A stretch of 64,000 nucleotides of DNA from Clostridium carboxidivorans P7 (GTDB lineage: Bacteria > Bacillota > Clostridia > Clostridiales > Clostridiaceae). Location: contig NZ_CP011803.1 of assembly GCF_001038625.1 (NCBI RefSeq), positions 4,402,001 to 4,466,000 of the forward strand. Reading direction: 5' to 3'. Shown piece after piece: positions 17,469 to 28,174 of this stretch; position 1 is the stretch's first letter, and each line of letters begins with the position of its first letter. Both the position numbers and the translations under genes were made by a program. The notes under the pieces were generated by a model. It was given only the letters and a program-made list of their open reading frames with translations, was not told where the DNA came from and did not search any database.

Positions 17469-17477
17469 CCATGCTTT

Positions 17478-17870
17478 CTATCTCTTTGAGAATTGTGAAG
17501 CTTTTCTAGCCTTTTTAAGACCATATTTCTTTCTTTCTTTCATTCTTGGATCTCTTGTTAAGAAACCAGCTTTCTTAAGTTCTGGTCTTAAATTTTCATC
17601 AGCCTTTAAAAGTGCTCTTGAAATTCCGTGTCTTATAGCTCCAGCCTGACCAGTAAATCCACCACCGTGTACATTTACTAATACGTCAAACTTTTCTTTA
17701 GTTCCAGTTAAAGTTAATGGCTGATTAACTATAACCATTAAAGTTTCTAATCCGAAATAGTTTTCCATTTCTCTTTTATTTATTACTACTTTACCTTCAC
17801 CAGGTACAAGTCTTACTCTTGCGATTGATTTTTTTCTTCTTCCTGTTCCAAAATACTGAACTTTAGCCAT
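17478..17870 (-). CDS. rpsI: 30S ribosomal protein S9
   Basis: S9 of the small subunit head, 130 residues, whose C-terminal tail reaches the P-site tRNA. Typical stretches are [16 protein letters not shown] at the start, the [19 protein letters not shown] core and the basic tail [12 protein letters not shown] ending in Lys-Arg. It follows rplM after 25 bases, the universal L13-S9 pair. Confidence 0.98.
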   Translation of the reverse strand: MAKVQYFGTGRRKKSIARVRLVPGEGKVVINKREMENYFGLETLMVIVNQPLTLTGTKEKFDVLVNVHGGGFTGQAGAIRHGISRALLKADENLRPELKKAGFLTRDPRMKERKKYGLKKARKASQFSKR

Positions 17871-17895
17871 TTTTTCTCCTCCTTCCAGTTTCCAA

Positions 17896-18330
17896 TTAAT
17901 ATCTTAATTCTAATACTTCTGGTTTTTGAGCTTGATTATCGTGCTCAGCACCTCTGTATACTTTTAATTTTTTAAGCATTTGTCTTCCTAATACTCCCTT
18001 TGGAAGCATTCTTCTAACTGCTTCTTGGAATACAAATTCAGGTTTCTTTGCTATAGCCTCTCTATATGGAGTCTCTTTTAATCCACCTGGGTAAAGTGAA
18101 TGATGTCTTAACATTTTCTGATCTAATTTCTTACCAGTTAAAACTACTTTTTCTGCATTTATTATTATAACAAAATCTCCTGTATCAACGTGTGGTGTAA
18201 ATGTTGGTTTATTTTTTCCTCTTAATATTGAAGCAACCTGGCTTGCTACTCTTCCTAGTGGCTTTCCAGCAGCATCAACAACATACCATTTTCTTTCAAC
18301 TTCTTGTGGTTTTGCTATGTATGATTTCAT
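17896..18330 (-). CDS. rplM: 50S ribosomal protein L13
   Basis: L13 is an early-assembling large-subunit protein, 144 residues, of normal length. [16 protein letters not shown], the [16 protein letters not shown] motif and [12 protein letters not shown] are recognised. It is first in the rplM-rpsI unit and has its own consensus promoter and a short structured leader through which L13 may control its own synthesis. Confidence 0.98.
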   Translation of the reverse strand: MKSYIAKPQEVERKWYVVDAAGKPLGRVASQVASILRGKNKPTFTPHVDTGDFVIIINAEKVVLTGKKLDQKMLRHHSLYPGGLKETPYREAIAKKPEFVFQEAVRRMLPKGVLGRQMLKKLKVYRGAEHDNQAQKPEVLELRY

Positions 18331-18375
18331 GGTTTTACCTCCCTAAATTCTTTTATAAAATACGTGCTTCTATAT

Positions 18376-18400
18376 AAAGATCCGGGGCTAGTGGATCTTT
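18376..18400 (-). ncRNA. L13-type leader hairpin upstream of rplM
   Basis: The 5' leader contains AAAGATCC-ACTAGCCCC-GGATCTTT followed by an AT-rich stretch, between the promoter and the ribosome binding site. Firmicute rplM genes are known to carry an autoregulatory L13 leader at this place. I recognise position and hairpin shape, not a full consensus match. Confidence 0.55.
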
Positions 18401-18425
18401 TATACTTGTAATACAAACATACATT

Positions 18426-18454
18426 ATTATAATACAATCTGCCTGGCGTGTCAA
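18426..18454 (-). promoter_or_regulatory. sigma-A promoter of rplM-rpsI
   Basis: TTGACA (18449-18454), a 17-base spacer and TATAAT (18426-18431) are read on the minus strand, a full consensus match. The start falls near 18419, giving a leader of about 90 bases before rplM. Confidence 0.9.
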
Positions 18455-18484
18455 TAAGTTAAACACTGAAATTACTTAGTTTAT

Positions 18485-19228
18485 CTAATAAAATACTTTT
18501 TCTAAAGTTAATCCACATGCTGGCGCAGATTTTCCTGCATTTGATCTATTTTTAGAACTAATTATTTTATCAATATCTTCAGGATTAAACCTATTAGTTC
18601 CTACATCTAAAAGAGTTCCTACTATAATTCTAACCATATTATATAAAAATCCATCTCCTATAATAGAAAATTTTATATAATTTCCATCTATATCTATATT
18701 GAGTTCTTTTATTGTTCTAATAGATGTTTTTACAGAACTTCCACTTTTCTTAAAAGCAGAAAAGTCATGAGTTCCTAAAAAATACTTTGCTGCTTCCTTC
18801 ATTTGTCCAATATTTAAGTTTTTATTAAAGTAATATACATAATTTCTTCTTATTGCTGGTCTATGAGATCCAGTCAACACTGTATAAACATACTTTTTTC
18901 CTATACTATTAAATCTAGAATGAAATTCTTTGTCTACTTCCTTAGACTCAATAATCACTATATCCTCTGGTAAAAAAACATTTAGCGCCTCTTTAAAATT
19001 TTCAGGTGGTATTGAACTCTCTGTAAAAAAGTTACAAACAAACCCTTCGGCATGAACTCCTGCATCCGTTCTACTAGATCCTGTAACCTTTGAAAAAACT
19101 TTAGTAGCCCTTTCAATAGCTTCCTCAACCTTTTGTTGAATTGACTCAGCATTATCTTGTCTCTGCCATCCACAATAATTAGTACCATCATATTCAATTA
19201 CTAGTTTAATATTCTTAATTAATGCCAT
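18485..19228 (-). CDS. truA: tRNA pseudouridine(38-40) synthase TruA
   Basis: TruA makes pseudouridine at positions 38-40 of the tRNA anticodon arm. The 247-residue protein carries EYDGTNYCGWQRQ at the start and SSRTDAGVHAEG, whose aspartate (about residue 54) is the catalytic nucleophile. Its start overlaps the end of ecfT by 10 bases, so the two are translated as a coupled pair after the transporter genes. Confidence 0.97.
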   Translation of the reverse strand: MALIKNIKLVIEYDGTNYCGWQRQDNAESIQQKVEEAIERATKVFSKVTGSSRTDAGVHAEGFVCNFFTESSIPPENFKEALNVFLPEDIVIIESKEVDKEFHSRFNSIGKKYVYTVLTGSHRPAIRRNYVYYFNKNLNIGQMKEAAKYFLGTHDFSAFKKSGSSVKTSIRTIKELNIDIDGNYIKFSIIGDGFLYNMVRIIVGTLLDVGTNRFNPEDIDKIISSKNRSNAGKSAPACGLTLEKVFY

Positions 19229-20025
19229 GTGTTACTCCATACTGAAACAACTACTAACACCATCATACTTATACTTGCAGTAAAGTCTCTACTGGTCATT
19301 TTTAATTGTTTCATTCTAGTTCTTCCTTCTCCACCTCTATAGCATCTAGCTTCCATAGCCATTGCTAGTTCATCAGCTCTTCTAAAGGAACTTATAAAAA
19401 GAGGAACCAGTATAGGAATAAGATTTCTTGCTCTTTTAATTAAACTTCCTGATTCAAAATCAGCTCCTCTAGCCATTTGAGCTTTCATTATTTTATCTGT
19501 TTCATCCATTAAGGTTGGAATAAATCTTAATGCAATAGTCATCATCATTGCTAATTCATGAGCAGGTACACCTATTTTCTTTAGTGGATTTAAAAGTTTT
19601 TCTATACCATCTGTTAATTCTATTGGTGATGTAGTTAATGTTAATAATGATGTTCCAATTATTAAAAATACAAGTCTCAAAACCATAAAGGCAGCAAGTA
19701 TTAACCCTTCCTTATATACTTTTAAAAACTTCCATGCAAATAGTGGCGGGGTTTTACCATCTGTCATAAAAATGTTCAATAACGCTGTTATTAATACCAA
19801 TATAAGTACTGGTTTAAGTCCCTTGTATATATATCTAAAATTTACCTTAGATATAATTATTGAAAGTAAAGTAAATGCTATTATAAATATGTACCCTTTA
19901 AAAGTATTTACTAAAAATAGATCTATTATATATACTAAAGATATTATTATCTTTACTCGTGGATCTAACTTGTGTACAAAAGAATCTCCAGGCACATATT
20001 GTCCTATTGTAATATCTTTAATCAT
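19219..20025 (-). CDS. ecfT: ECF transporter transmembrane protein EcfT
   Basis: EcfT is the membrane coupler of energy-coupling-factor vitamin and metal transporters, linking the ATPases to exchangeable substrate-binding S proteins. The 268-residue protein has about six hydrophobic segments and the two Ala-Arg-X coupling motifs, in QMARGADFESG and MEARCYRGG. It follows both ATPase genes. No S component is in the window, so this is a shared (group II) module. Confidence 0.95.
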   Translation of the reverse strand: MIKDITIGQYVPGDSFVHKLDPRVKIIISLVYIIDLFLVNTFKGYIFIIAFTLLSIIISKVNFRYIYKGLKPVLILVLITALLNIFMTDGKTPPLFAWKFLKVYKEGLILAAFMVLRLVFLIIGTSLLTLTTSPIELTDGIEKLLNPLKKIGVPAHELAMMMTIALRFIPTLMDETDKIMKAQMARGADFESGSLIKRARNLIPILVPLFISSFRRADELAMAMEARCYRGGEGRTRMKQLKMTSRDFTASISMMVLVVVSVWSNTWH

Positions 20026-20037
20026 TTACTAACTCCC

Positions 20038-20892
20038 CTAACGTTTTTTTAGTATTCTTAATATTTCCTCTTTGGCTTGCTGTATAGTAAACACATCACT
20101 AGATATATCTATTCCCTTTTCCTTCAGTGCCCTTACGAGGTAAGTAACTTGTGGTACTGCAAGCCCAACACTTTCTAATGTATCTATTTCTTTAAACACT
20201 TGTGATGGAACTCCATCAAGTATGGCTTTTCCTTTATGCATAACCAATATCCTATCAGCAAGCTTTGCTACATCTTCCATGCTATGTGATACGAGTATAA
20301 TGGTCATTTTATATTCTAGATGTAAATCTTTTATCTTACCTAAAATATCGTCTCTTCCCTTGGGGTCAAGACCTGCAGTTGGTTCATCTAGTATTAAAAT
20401 CTTAGGTTCCATAGCCACTACACCTGCTATGGCAACTCTCCTTTTTTGACCACCACTTAATTCAAAAGGGGACTTGTCTTTATACTTTTCATAATCTAAA
20501 CCAACCATGCTCATAGCCCTTTTTACTCTGCTATTTATCTGATCATCACTTAAGCCTAAATTTTTAGGACCAAAAGCAATGTCTTTTTCTATAGTTTCTT
20601 CAAAAAGTTGATATTCAGGATACTGAAATACAAGACCTACTTTTTTTCTTATGAAATTTAAATTAACTTTCTTTTCAGTAATATCAACATCGTCTATTAC
20701 TATTTTACCTGAACTTGGTTTTAACAAACCATTAATATGCTGAATAAGTGTAGACTTTCCTGAACCAGTATGACCAATTAAAGCAACAAATTCTCCCTCA
20801 TTAATAGTAATATTAACATTGTCTAGTGCTTTTTTTTCGAAAGGAGATCCTTTCATATATATATGGGTTAAATTTTCTATTTTAATTGACAT
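20038..20892 (-). CDS. ecfA2: ECF transporter ATP-binding protein EcfA2
   Basis: This is the second ATPase of the ECF energy module, 284 residues. Walker A is GHTGSGKST (about 42-50), the Q-loop is [10 protein letters not shown], the signature is LSGGQKRR and Walker [12 protein letters not shown] with a following switch histidine in LVSHSMED. It overlaps ecfA1 by 16 bases and would pair with it as a heterodimer under EcfT. Confidence 0.96.
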   Translation of the reverse strand: MSIKIENLTHIYMKGSPFEKKALDNVNITINEGEFVALIGHTGSGKSTLIQHINGLLKPSSGKIVIDDVDITEKKVNLNFIRKKVGLVFQYPEYQLFEETIEKDIAFGPKNLGLSDDQINSRVKRAMSMVGLDYEKYKDKSPFELSGGQKRRVAIAGVVAMEPKILILDEPTAGLDPKGRDDILGKIKDLHLEYKMTIILVSHSMEDVAKLADRILVMHKGKAILDGVPSQVFKEIDTLESVGLAVPQVTYLVRALKEKGIDISSDVFTIQQAKEEILRILKKR

Positions 20893-21722
20893 AATTCATC
20901 CACCATCTCATCTATAGTTAATATATCTTTTCTTATATTTATGCCACTTCGCTGCAGTTCATAGCTTAATTCTGTCATTTGAGGTACATCAAGTCCTATA
21001 TTTTTCATTTTTTCAACCTGACTAAAAATATTTTTTGGAGTGCCTTCCATAATAATTTTGCCTTCATCCATAACTATTATTCTATCAGCTTCTACTGCTT
21101 CTTCCATATAGTGAGTAATTAGTATTATAGTTATACCATATTTACTATTTATCTCTTTTATAGTTTTCATTACTTCTTTTCTTCCTGATGGGTCTAGCAT
21201 AGCTGTGGATTCATCAAATATTATACACTCAGGCATCATTGCTAATACTCCGGCTATAGCTACTCTCTGCTTTTGACCTCCTGACAACAAATGAGGTGCA
21301 TGTTTTCTGTAATCATACATGTTTACTTTTTTTAAACATTCATCTACTCTTTTTCTTATTTCTGCTGGATCAACACCTAAATTTTCTGGACCAAAGGCAA
21401 CATCTTCTTCTACGATAGTTGCAACTATTTGATTATCCGGATTTTGAAAAACCATACCAGCTTTATTTCTTATATTCCAAACATTCTTTTCATCACATGT
21501 GTCCAATCCACTTACATATACTTTTCCGTCAGTAGGAATTAACAACGCATTCATATGCTTTGCTATAGTTGATTTTCCAGAACCATTTCTCCCCAGAACA
21601 ACTAGAAATTCTCCCTTTTTTACCTCGAGACTAGCATTATTAATAGCCAATTTTGTTCCATTTTTATCAGCATTTTCATATTTATAAATAACATTTTTGC
21701 ATTCTATCATTTTACTTTCCAT
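20877..21722 (-). CDS. ecfA1: ECF transporter ATP-binding protein EcfA1
   Basis: This is the first ATPase of the module, 281 residues. Walker [11 protein letters not shown]-loop [10 protein letters not shown], signature LSGGQKQR and Walker [13 protein letters not shown] are present; having Ser rather than Pro after the Walker B Glu is usual for EcfA1. The ATG at 21722 has GAGGTG five bases upstream. It follows rplQ across a terminator, so it is either read through or has its own weak promoter, which I could not identify. Confidence 0.96.
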   Translation of the reverse strand: MESKMIECKNVIYKYENADKNGTKLAINNASLEVKKGEFLVVLGRNGSGKSTIAKHMNALLIPTDGKVYVSGLDTCDEKNVWNIRNKAGMVFQNPDNQIVATIVEEDVAFGPENLGVDPAEIRKRVDECLKKVNMYDYRKHAPHLLSGGQKQRVAIAGVLAMMPECIIFDESTAMLDPSGRKEVMKTIKEINSKYGITIILITHYMEEAVEADRIIVMDEGKIIMEGTPKNIFSQVEKMKNIGLDVPQMTELSYELQRSGINIRKDILTIDEMVDELCQLK

Positions 21723-21788
21723 GGAAGCACCTCGCTAAATTAATGCAGTAAGTTATCGCTTATCTACTTTTTTTATATATAAGAAAAT

Positions 21789-21816
21789 GGGGATTAAGTT
21801 AGTTTACTTAATCCCC
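21789..21816 (-). terminator. terminator after rplQ
   Basis: GGGGATTAAGT / ACTTAATCCCC forms an 11-bp stem with a 6-base loop, followed on the minus strand by ATTTTCTT. It lies just after the rplQ stop and marks the end of the ribosomal superoperon. Confidence 0.8.
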
Positions 21817-21822
21817 TAAATC

Positions 21823-22164
21823 TTATACTAACTCTAGTATAACTACTTCAGCTCCGTCGCCTCTTCTTGGACCTACTTTATATATTCTAGTATATCCACC
21901 ATTTCTTTCAGCATATTTAGGAGCTACTTTATCAAATAAATCCTTAACTACTTCCTCTTCTGTTACAAATGAAAGTACTTGTCTTCTAGCGTGAAGATCC
22001 CCTCTTTTTGCAAGAGTGATCATTTTTTCTGCCAAATTTTTTGTTTCTTTTGCTCTAGTTTCTGTTGTTTCTATTTTTCCATGCTTTAAAAAACTAGTAA
22101 CAAGATTTCTAAGCATTGCTCTTCTTTGGTCAGTTGGACGACCCAATTTACGTTGTAATGCCAT
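21823..22164 (-). CDS. rplQ: 50S ribosomal protein L17
   Basis: L17 of the large subunit, 113 residues, near the exit tunnel. The start [16 protein letters not shown] and the end [19 protein letters not shown] are typical. It is the last gene of the superoperon, following rpoA, with a terminator 6 bases after its stop. Confidence 0.98.
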   Translation of the reverse strand: MALQRKLGRPTDQRRAMLRNLVTSFLKHGKIETTETRAKETKNLAEKMITLAKRGDLHARRQVLSFVTEEEVVKDLFDKVAPKYAERNGGYTRIYKVGPRRGDGAEVVILELV

Positions 22165-22219
22165 ATCTATACCTCCTTACCTTCGCTTTTCTTTGAGCAA
22201 ACAATGTTAATATTATTTT

Positions 22220-23167
22220 TTATTCTTCACTCTGTTTTAAAGATAATCCTAAGGCTTCAAGTTTTTGCTCTACTTCTTCTAAGGATTTCTTACCTAGGTT
22301 TCTAACCTTCATCATATCATCCATTGTTCTTTCTGTTAGCTCTTGAACAGTATTTATTCCTGCTCTCTTTAAACAATTATAACTTCTAACTGAAAGATCT
22401 AGTTCCTCTATAGTCATTTCTAGAACTTTTTCTTTCTTATCTTCTTCTTTTTCAACCATTATTTCAACGTTGTTAGCATGATCAGTTAATGTCATGAATA
22501 ACTTAAAGTGCTCTATAAGAATTTTAGCTGATAAACTTATAGCTTCTTCTGGCATTATAGTACCATTAGTCCATACTTCAAGAGATAACTTATCGTAATC
22601 AGTAATCTGACCAACTCTTGTGTTTTCTACCACAAAGTTAACTCTTTTAATAGGAGTATAAATTGAATCTATAGCAATAGTTCCTATAGGCATATCTTCG
22701 GATTTATTTTTTGTTTGAGAAACATATCCTCTGCCTGTATTAACTTGAATTTCCATATATAACTTACCATCATCATCAAGTGTTGCTATATGTAAATCCT
22801 TATTAATTATTTCTATATCGCCATCGGTTTTTATGTCTCCTGCAACAACTTCTCCTGGTCCCTGAGCATCTATGTATATAGTCTTAGGACCCTCACCATT
22901 CATCTTTAAAGCTAGACACTTTATGTTTAAAACTAATTCAGCAACATCTTCTTTTACTCCACGAACAGTTGAAAATTCATGAAGCACACCATCTATTTTT
23001 ATATGGTTTGCAGCAACTCCTGGTAAAGAAGAAAGAAGAATTCTTCTTAATGCATTACCAAGAGTGATACCATAACCTCTTTCTAATGGTTCTACAACAA
23101 ATTTGCCATAGGAACCATCTTCATTAACTTCAACACATTCTATTTTAGGCTTTTCTATTTCTAACAT
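22220..23167 (-). CDS. rpoA: RNA polymerase alpha subunit
   Basis: Alpha dimerises to start RNA polymerase assembly and contacts activators and UP elements. The 315-residue protein has the N-terminal domain with [22 protein letters not shown] (dimer interface, about 29-50) and the C-terminal DNA-binding domain from about 235 ([32 protein letters not shown]). It sits between rpsD and rplQ as in most Firmicutes. Confidence 0.98.
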   Translation of the reverse strand: MLEIEKPKIECVEVNEDGSYGKFVVEPLERGYGITLGNALRRILLSSLPGVAANHIKIDGVLHEFSTVRGVKEDVAELVLNIKCLALKMNGEGPKTIYIDAQGPGEVVAGDIKTDGDIEIINKDLHIATLDDDGKLYMEIQVNTGRGYVSQTKNKSEDMPIGTIAIDSIYTPIKRVNFVVENTRVGQITDYDKLSLEVWTNGTIMPEEAISLSAKILIEHFKLFMTLTDHANNVEIMVEKEEDKKEKVLEMTIEELDLSVRSYNCLKRAGINTVQELTERTMDDMMKVRNLGKKSLEEVEQKLEALGLSLKQSEE

Positions 23168-23237
23168 GAATATAACCCTCCTTCTATTTATATTTCAATT
23201 TATTTTGAGGGCAACTGATTCTAATATTAATCAATTA

Positions 23238-23858
23238 TTACTTACTATATAACTCTACTATTAATGTTTCGTTAACAGGAACATCGATATCTTCTCTTGA
23301 AGGTTCTCTAACTATTTTTCCTTCAAAGTTTTCTGGATTTCCCTCTAACCAAGCTGGTAAAGCCTTTGGATTTTCAGCAAAAGTCTTGAACCTTTCAGTT
23401 GATCTGCTCTTTTCGCTTACAGTTATAACATCTCCAGCTGAAACTTGATAAGAAGCAATATCTACTTTCTTACCATTTATTAAGAAATGTCCGTGTGTTA
23501 CTAATTGTCTAGCTTCAGCTCTTGAATTTCCATAGCCAAATTTATAAGCTACGTTATCAAGTCTCATTTCAAGAAGTTTTAACAAGTTTTCACCTGATAT
23601 ACCTCTTTTTCTTTCAGCCTTTTCATAGTATGTTCTGAACTGTCCTTCTAGTACTCCGTATATTCTTCTAGCTTTTTGTTTTTCTCTTAATTGTAATCCG
23701 TAGTTAGAAACTTTCTTTCTACTTTGTCCGTGCTGTCCAGGTGCATAACCTCTTCTTGAAACTGCACATTTATCTGTAAAGCATCTATCACCTTTAAGGA
23801 ATAATTTTAATCCTTCTCTTCTACATAATCTGCATACTGCTCCAGTATATCTTGCCAT
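23238..23858 (-). CDS. rpsD: 30S ribosomal protein S4 (zinc-ligand form)
   Basis: S4 is a primary 16S rRNA binder, 206 residues. The N-terminus keeps four cysteines (CRLCRREG at 9 and 12, then RCFTDKC), the zinc-binding form of S4. The S4 RNA-binding domain [18 protein letters not shown] and [18 protein letters not shown] follows. In many bacteria S4 controls its own operon. It lies between rpsK and rpoA. Confidence 0.98.
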   Translation of the reverse strand: MARYTGAVCRLCRREGLKLFLKGDRCFTDKCAVSRRGYAPGQHGQSRKKVSNYGLQLREKQKARRIYGVLEGQFRTYYEKAERKRGISGENLLKLLEMRLDNVAYKFGYGNSRAEARQLVTHGHFLINGKKVDIASYQVSAGDVITVSEKSRSTERFKTFAENPKALPAWLEGNPENFEGKIVREPSREDIDVPVNETLIVELYSK

Positions 23859-23879
23859 TAAATTTACACCTCCTATTAC

Positions 23880-24278
23880 CTAAACTCTTCTTCTTTTTGG
23901 TGGTCTGCATCCGTTATGTGGTATTGGAGTAACATCTTTAATCAATGTAACTTCTAATCCAGCAGCTTGTAGTGATCTTATTGCAGCTTCTCTACCTGCT
24001 CCTGGTCCCTTAACGTATACTTCAACACTCTTTAATCCATGTTCCATAGCTGCCTTTGCTGATGTTTCAGCGGCCATCTGAGCAGCAAATGGAGTGCTTT
24101 TTCTTGATCCTCTAAATCCTAATCCACCTGCACTAGCCCATGATAATGCATTTCCTACAGCATCAGTTATAGTTACTATTGAATTATTGAAAGTTGATTT
24201 TATATGTGCACAGCCATGTTCAACATTTTTTCTTTCTTTTCTTCTTCTTGTCTTTTTATTCTTTGATCCAGCTGCCAT
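23880..24278 (-). CDS. rpsK: 30S ribosomal protein S11
   Basis: S11 forms part of the small-subunit platform, contacting mRNA near the E site. The 132-residue protein shows [34 protein letters not shown] and the end [18 protein letters not shown], all standard. It lies 22 bases after rpsM and 21 before rpsD, in one message. Confidence 0.98.
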   Translation of the reverse strand: MAAGSKNKKTRRRKERKNVEHGCAHIKSTFNNSIVTITDAVGNALSWASAGGLGFRGSRKSTPFAAQMAAETSAKAAMEHGLKSVEVYVKGPGAGREAAIRSLQAAGLEVTLIKDVTPIPHNGCRPPKRRRV

Positions 24279-24300
24279 CTTTTTCCCTCCTTACACTAAG

Positions 24301-24672
24301 TTATTTCTTTTTCTTAGCTCCTATCATTTTCTTAGGACCTTTTCTTGTTCTTGCATTTGTCTTTGTCTTTTGTCCTCTTACTGGAAGACCTCTTCTATGT
24401 CTTATTCCTCTATAACATCCAATTTCAATTAATCTCTTTATGTTAAGAGCAATCTCTCTTCTTAAGTCACCTTCAACTTTTACGTTCTTGTTAACATAGT
24501 CTCTTAATGCATTAACTTCTTCTTCACTTAAATCCTTAACTCTAATATCTGGATTTACTCCTGTTTCACTAAGGATTTTGTGAGAAGTTGGTAATCCTAT
24601 GCCATATATATAAGTTAGACCTATTTCTACTCTTTTTTCCTTTGGTAGGTCAACACCTGCTATTCTTGCCAT
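24301..24672 (-). CDS. rpsM: 30S ribosomal protein S13
   Basis: S13 sits in the head of the small subunit and touches the large subunit and P-site tRNA. The 123-residue protein starts [20 protein letters not shown] and has [20 protein letters not shown] near its end followed by a very basic tail. A 143-base gap separates it from rpmJ; in that gap only a weak 7-bp hairpin (24737-24757) is visible. Confidence 0.98.
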   Translation of the reverse strand: MARIAGVDLPKEKRVEIGLTYIYGIGLPTSHKILSETGVNPDIRVKDLSEEEVNALRDYVNKNVKVEGDLRREIALNIKRLIEIGCYRGIRHRRGLPVRGQKTKTNARTRKGPKKMIGAKKKK

Positions 24673-24815
24673 TAAAATTTACACCTCCTGAATATCTAGT
24701 TGGTATGGATTATTTTTTATATAAAGTTCTAGGTCAATAGAATAATTTTAATTCTATATGCAGCCGCATCCTAAAACATTAATAACTTAAAATTCTACTT
24801 CTAATTTATGATTTA

Positions 24816-24929
24816 TTAGCCTTGTTTTTGCTTATGCTTAGGATTTTCACAGATAACCATTACTCTTCCTTTTCTTTTTATAATTTTACATTTTTCACAC
24901 ATAGGCTTAACTGATGGTCTTACTTTCAT
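24816..24929 (-). CDS. rpmJ: 50S ribosomal protein L36 (zinc form)
   Basis: This 37-residue protein begins [15 protein letters not shown] and ends NPKHKQKQG. Cys11, Cys14, Cys27 and His32 form the zinc site of the C+ type. The start ATG at 24927-24929 follows a GGAGG-like site. It lies between infA and rpsM as usual and is easily missed because of its size. Confidence 0.97.
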   Translation of the reverse strand: MKVRPSVKPMCEKCKIIKRKGRVMVICENPKHKQKQG

Positions 24930-24941
24930 AGCTAACCCTCC

Positions 24942-25160
24942 TTATTTTGCTCTCCAGGTTATTCTTCCACGACTTAAATCATATGGAGAAAGCTCTACTG
25001 TAACTTTATCACCTGGAAGAATTCTTATAAAATTCATTCTTAATTTACCTGATATATGTGCCAATATTTTATGTCCGCTTTCCAATTCTACTTCAAACAT
25101 TGCATTAGGTAACGCTTCTAAAACAGTACCCTGCATTTCTATAACATCATCTTTTGACAT
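24942..25160 (-). CDS. infA: translation initiation factor IF-1
   Basis: IF-1 blocks the A site during initiation. The 72-residue single OB-fold protein shows [35 protein letters not shown] and the end [10 protein letters not shown]. It lies between the KOW-domain gene and rpmJ. Confidence 0.98.
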   Translation of the reverse strand: MSKDDVIEMQGTVLEALPNAMFEVELESGHKILAHISGKLRMNFIRILPGDKVTVELSPYDLSRGRITWRAK

Positions 25161-25167
25161 AAGGTAA

Positions 25168-25455
25168 TCAAACCTCCTTATTATTGTCGTAAGACTGCAA
25201 AAATTTTCTTATTGTCGCACTATTAATTCTTTCATTTGATATTAATAGATTTCTTATTTCTTCAGCTACAGAATTAGTAAAGTTTAAATGCTTCACTTTT
25301 TTCTTTTTTGGTCTTTCTACAGTTCTAAGGTCTCCATCACAAATATAAACATATTTATCATCCAGCACACTTAGTATTATAAAGAATTTACCTTTATCCC
25401 TTCCTGCTTTTGAACAAACTATCTTTCCTATACAGCTATTACTGTCTAACAACAT
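25168..25455 (-). CDS. KOW-domain RNA-binding protein (L14e-like)
   Basis: A small 95-residue protein found between map and infA in clostridia. Residues 8-50 look like a KOW/SH3 barrel ([37 protein letters not shown]), similar to eukaryotic and archaeal L14e. The rest is helical and charged. The ATG at 25455 follows AGAGGTG, preferred over a GTG two codons earlier. Its position suggests a translation-related role; no function is proven to my knowledge. Confidence 0.8.
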   Translation of the reverse strand: MLLDSNSCIGKIVCSKAGRDKGKFFIILSVLDDKYVYICDGDLRTVERPKKKKVKHLNFTNSVAEEIRNLLISNERINSATIRKFLQSYDNNKEV

Positions 25456-25466
25456 ATTCACCTCTA

Positions 25467-26216
25467 TTAAATTAAGGTCAGTATCTCAGGACCGTTATCT
25501 AAAATAGCAACGGTATTTTCATAATGAGCTGATAGGCTTCCATCCATTGTCACAACAGTCCAATTATTAGGTTGTGTTTCTACACGGTATTCACCTGCAT
25601 TTACCATAGGTTCTATGGCGAGCACAATACCCCGAGTTAATTTCGGACCTCTTCCAGGCCTTCCATAGTTAGGTACTTCAGGATCTTCATGCATATCTTT
25701 GCCTATACCATGACCTACATATTCTCTTACTATAGAATACCCAAAGCTTTCAGCATAAGTTTGAATAGATGCGGAAATATCAGTTAATCTATTACCAACA
25801 ATGGCTTTTTCAACACCTTTAAAGAAACTTTCTTTTGTTACTTCAATTAACTTTTTAGCTTCTTCAGAGATTTTACCTACAGCAAAAGTTCTTGCTGCAT
25901 CTCCTTGATATCCATTTAATATAGCTCCACAATCAACACTTATTATATCGCCTTCTTGTAAAACTACACTCTTATTAGGAATACCATGAACTACTTCTTT
26001 ATTAACTGAAGTACATATTGAACCTGGAAAACCACAATATCCTTTGAAGGATGGTTTTCCACCTTGTTGTGTAATATAGTCTTCTGCAATTCTATCCAAT
26101 TCTGCAGTCGTTATACCAGGTTTTACTACCTCTTCAAGCTTTAACAGGGTATTTGCAACAACTTTACCTGCCTGCCTCATATACTCAATTTCTGTGTCTG
26201 TCTTAATTATTATCAT
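25467..26216 (-). CDS. map: methionine aminopeptidase, type I
   Basis: It removes the initiator methionine from new proteins. The 249-residue enzyme has metal ligands in [19 protein letters not shown] (two Asp), [12 protein letters not shown] (His), IEPMVNAG (Glu) and YENTVAI (Glu), the pita-bread fold set. Its start overlaps the adk stop as ATGA, so translation is coupled. Confidence 0.98.
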   Translation of the reverse strand: MIIIKTDTEIEYMRQAGKVVANTLLKLEEVVKPGITTAELDRIAEDYITQQGGKPSFKGYCGFPGSICTSVNKEVVHGIPNKSVVLQEGDIISVDCGAILNGYQGDAARTFAVGKISEEAKKLIEVTKESFFKGVEKAIVGNRLTDISASIQTYAESFGYSIVREYVGHGIGKDMHEDPEVPNYGRPGRGPKLTRGIVLAIEPMVNAGEYRVETQPNNWTVVTMDGSLSAHYENTVAILDNGPEILTLI

Positions 26217-26866
26217 TTACCAACAGCTCCTAGAACATTACAAATTTTATCAAAAACTTTTGTTATTTCTCCTGTTCCTTCCACTGCAGAGAGTATATCC
26301 TGATCTTTATAGTATTGAATAAGTGGCTGAGTCTGCCTATCATATACATCTAGTCTTTCTTTAACTGTTGCTTCAGTGTCATCTTTTCTTTGTATTAAAG
26401 CGCCATCACAAGCATCACATTTTCCTTCAATTTTAGAAGGATTAAACTTTATATGATAACTAGCTCCACACTTTGAACAAACTCTTCTTCCTGTCATTCT
26501 TTCTAAGATAAATTCCTTTGGAACATCTATAAGTAATGCAGTATCAATTTTTTGTTCATTATCATTTAAAAATGAATCTAAAGCTTCAGCCTGTTTAACT
26601 GTTCTTGGAAATCCATCTAATAAAAAGCCGTTTTTACAGTCATCTTCCATTAATCTATCTTTTACTATACCTATAGTAACTTCATCTGGAACTAGCTTTC
26701 CATTATCCATATATGTCTTAGCCTCAATTCCAAGAGGAGTTTTTTCTGAAATATTTTTTCTGAAAATATCCCCTGTAGATATATGAGGTATTGAAAACTT
26801 TTCACTAATTAATTTGGCCTGAGTTCCCTTTCCAGCTCCTGGAGGACCTAATAAAATTATTTTCAC
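26213..26866 (-). CDS. adk: adenylate kinase, zinc-lid type
   Basis: It interconverts ATP+AMP and 2 ADP. Walker [12 protein letters not shown] is at residues 7-17, the AMP site FLLDGFPRT follows, and the lid holds four cysteines (CSKCG, CDACDG), a zinc-binding lid. A GTG at 26864-26866 is preferred as start since GGAG lies 9 bases upstream and the protein then begins with the family's usual KIILLGPP, giving 217 residues; a longer frame begins at 26881. Confidence 0.96.
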   Translation of the reverse strand: MKIILLGPPGAGKGTQAKLISEKFSIPHISTGDIFRKNISEKTPLGIEAKTYMDNGKLVPDEVTIGIVKDRLMEDDCKNGFLLDGFPRTVKQAEALDSFLNDNEQKIDTALLIDVPKEFILERMTGRRVCSKCGASYHIKFNPSKIEGKCDACDGALIQRKDDTEATVKERLDVYDRQTQPLIQYYKDQDILSAVEGTGEITKVFDKICNVLGAVGK

Positions 26867-26890
26867 TTGAATCATCTCCAAATATTTTTA

Positions 26891-28171
26891 TTACCTTAAG
26901 AACCCTTGGTAATGACGCATTACTAACTGCGACTCTATTTGTTTTATAGTTTCTATAGCAACATTTACGATTATTAGTAAACCAGTAGCACCAAAGTATA
27001 TACCTTTAAAGTTAGTATGAGATTGGGCTATCATTGGTATTACCGCTATCAATCCAGCAAAAGCTCCACCAAGTATTGAAACTTTAGCAAGAACTCTTTC
27101 TATGTGCTCTGTTGTAGGTTCTCCCGGTCTTATTCCTGGTATAAATCCTGATGATTTATGCATGTTTTCCGACATTTCTTCAGGTTTTAAAGTAACTTCT
27201 GTATAAAACCAAGTAAAGAATATTGTCAATAAGAAATAAGTCAATGCATATTGCCAGCTTCCATCTACAAATATACTAAACTTGCCTGTAGTTACAAACT
27301 TATAGAAAGGTGAATTTGGCCAAAATTGACCTATAGTCATTGGAAACTGCATAACAGATATTGCAAAGATTATTCCAATAACTGCTGATCCATTTACATT
27401 AATCGGAATGTGAGTGGATTGACCCTTATAGAGTTTTCCACCTGACGTCTTTCCTGCATATTGTATAGGAATTCTTCTTTCTGATAAAGTCATAATTACT
27501 ACTGATACAAACATTGCAAATGCCACTATAACAAGTGCTACAAGCTCAATAAAATTAATAGTCTCCATTTTTTGTAGTCCAACAATTTGATTTAATGTAG
27601 TTGGAAATCTCGAAACAATATTTACAAATATTAAAAGAGAAATACCATTTCCAATTCCACTGTCAGTAATCCTATCACCAAGCCAAATTAAAAACGTTGA
27701 AGCTGTAGTTAATGTGAGCATTATCAAAAATGCATTAAGCTTATTACTTGGATCATGAAGCGCATTAGCTCTAGCTATTATAACATATGTACTAATAGCT
27801 TGAATAGCTGCTAAAGGTACTGCAGCATATCTTGTATATTGCTGTAACTTCTTTCTACCATCGTCTCCTTCTTTAGAAAGTTGTTCTAATGCAGGAACTG
27901 CAATTTGTAATAACTGCATTATGATAGAAGAGTTAATGAATGGTACAACACCAAGAGCAAATATACTAAATCTACTGAATGCACCACCTGCTATCAAATC
28001 ATAAAATCCGAATAGCGATCCACCTTTAGTTAAATCAGCAAGCTTTGTAGTATCAATTCCAGGAACAGGAATAAAATTTCCCATCCTGAAAATTGCTATC
28101 ATTAGTATTGTAAACAATAATCTTTTTCTTAACTCCGGAACTTTCCAGGCATTACGCAAGGTTGATAACAT
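26891..28171 (-). CDS. secY: preprotein translocase subunit SecY
   Basis: SecY forms the protein-conducting channel in the membrane with SecE (found here at 53147) and SecG. The 426-residue protein has ten expected membrane spans and shows the conserved loops IPVPGIDTTKL, GIGNGISLLIF and SGFIPGIRPGEPT, and the end RHYQGFLR. It follows rplO by 3 bases, as in the spc operon. Confidence 0.98.
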   Translation of the reverse strand: MLSTLRNAWKVPELRKRLLFTILMIAIFRMGNFIPVPGIDTTKLADLTKGGSLFGFYDLIAGGAFSRFSIFALGVVPFINSSIIMQLLQIAVPALEQLSKEGDDGRKKLQQYTRYAAVPLAAIQAISTYVIIARANALHDPSNKLNAFLIMLTLTTASTFLIWLGDRITDSGIGNGISLLIFVNIVSRFPTTLNQIVGLQKMETINFIELVALVIVAFAMFVSVVIMTLSERRIPIQYAGKTSGGKLYKGQSTHIPINVNGSAVIGIIFAISVMQFPMTIGQFWPNSPFYKFVTTGKFSIFVDGSWQYALTYFLLTIFFTWFYTEVTLKPEEMSENMHKSSGFIPGIRPGEPTTEHIERVLAKVSILGGAFAGLIAVIPMIAQSHTNFKGIYFGATGLLIIVNVAIETIKQIESQLVMRHYQGFLR

Positions 28172-28174
28172 CTA

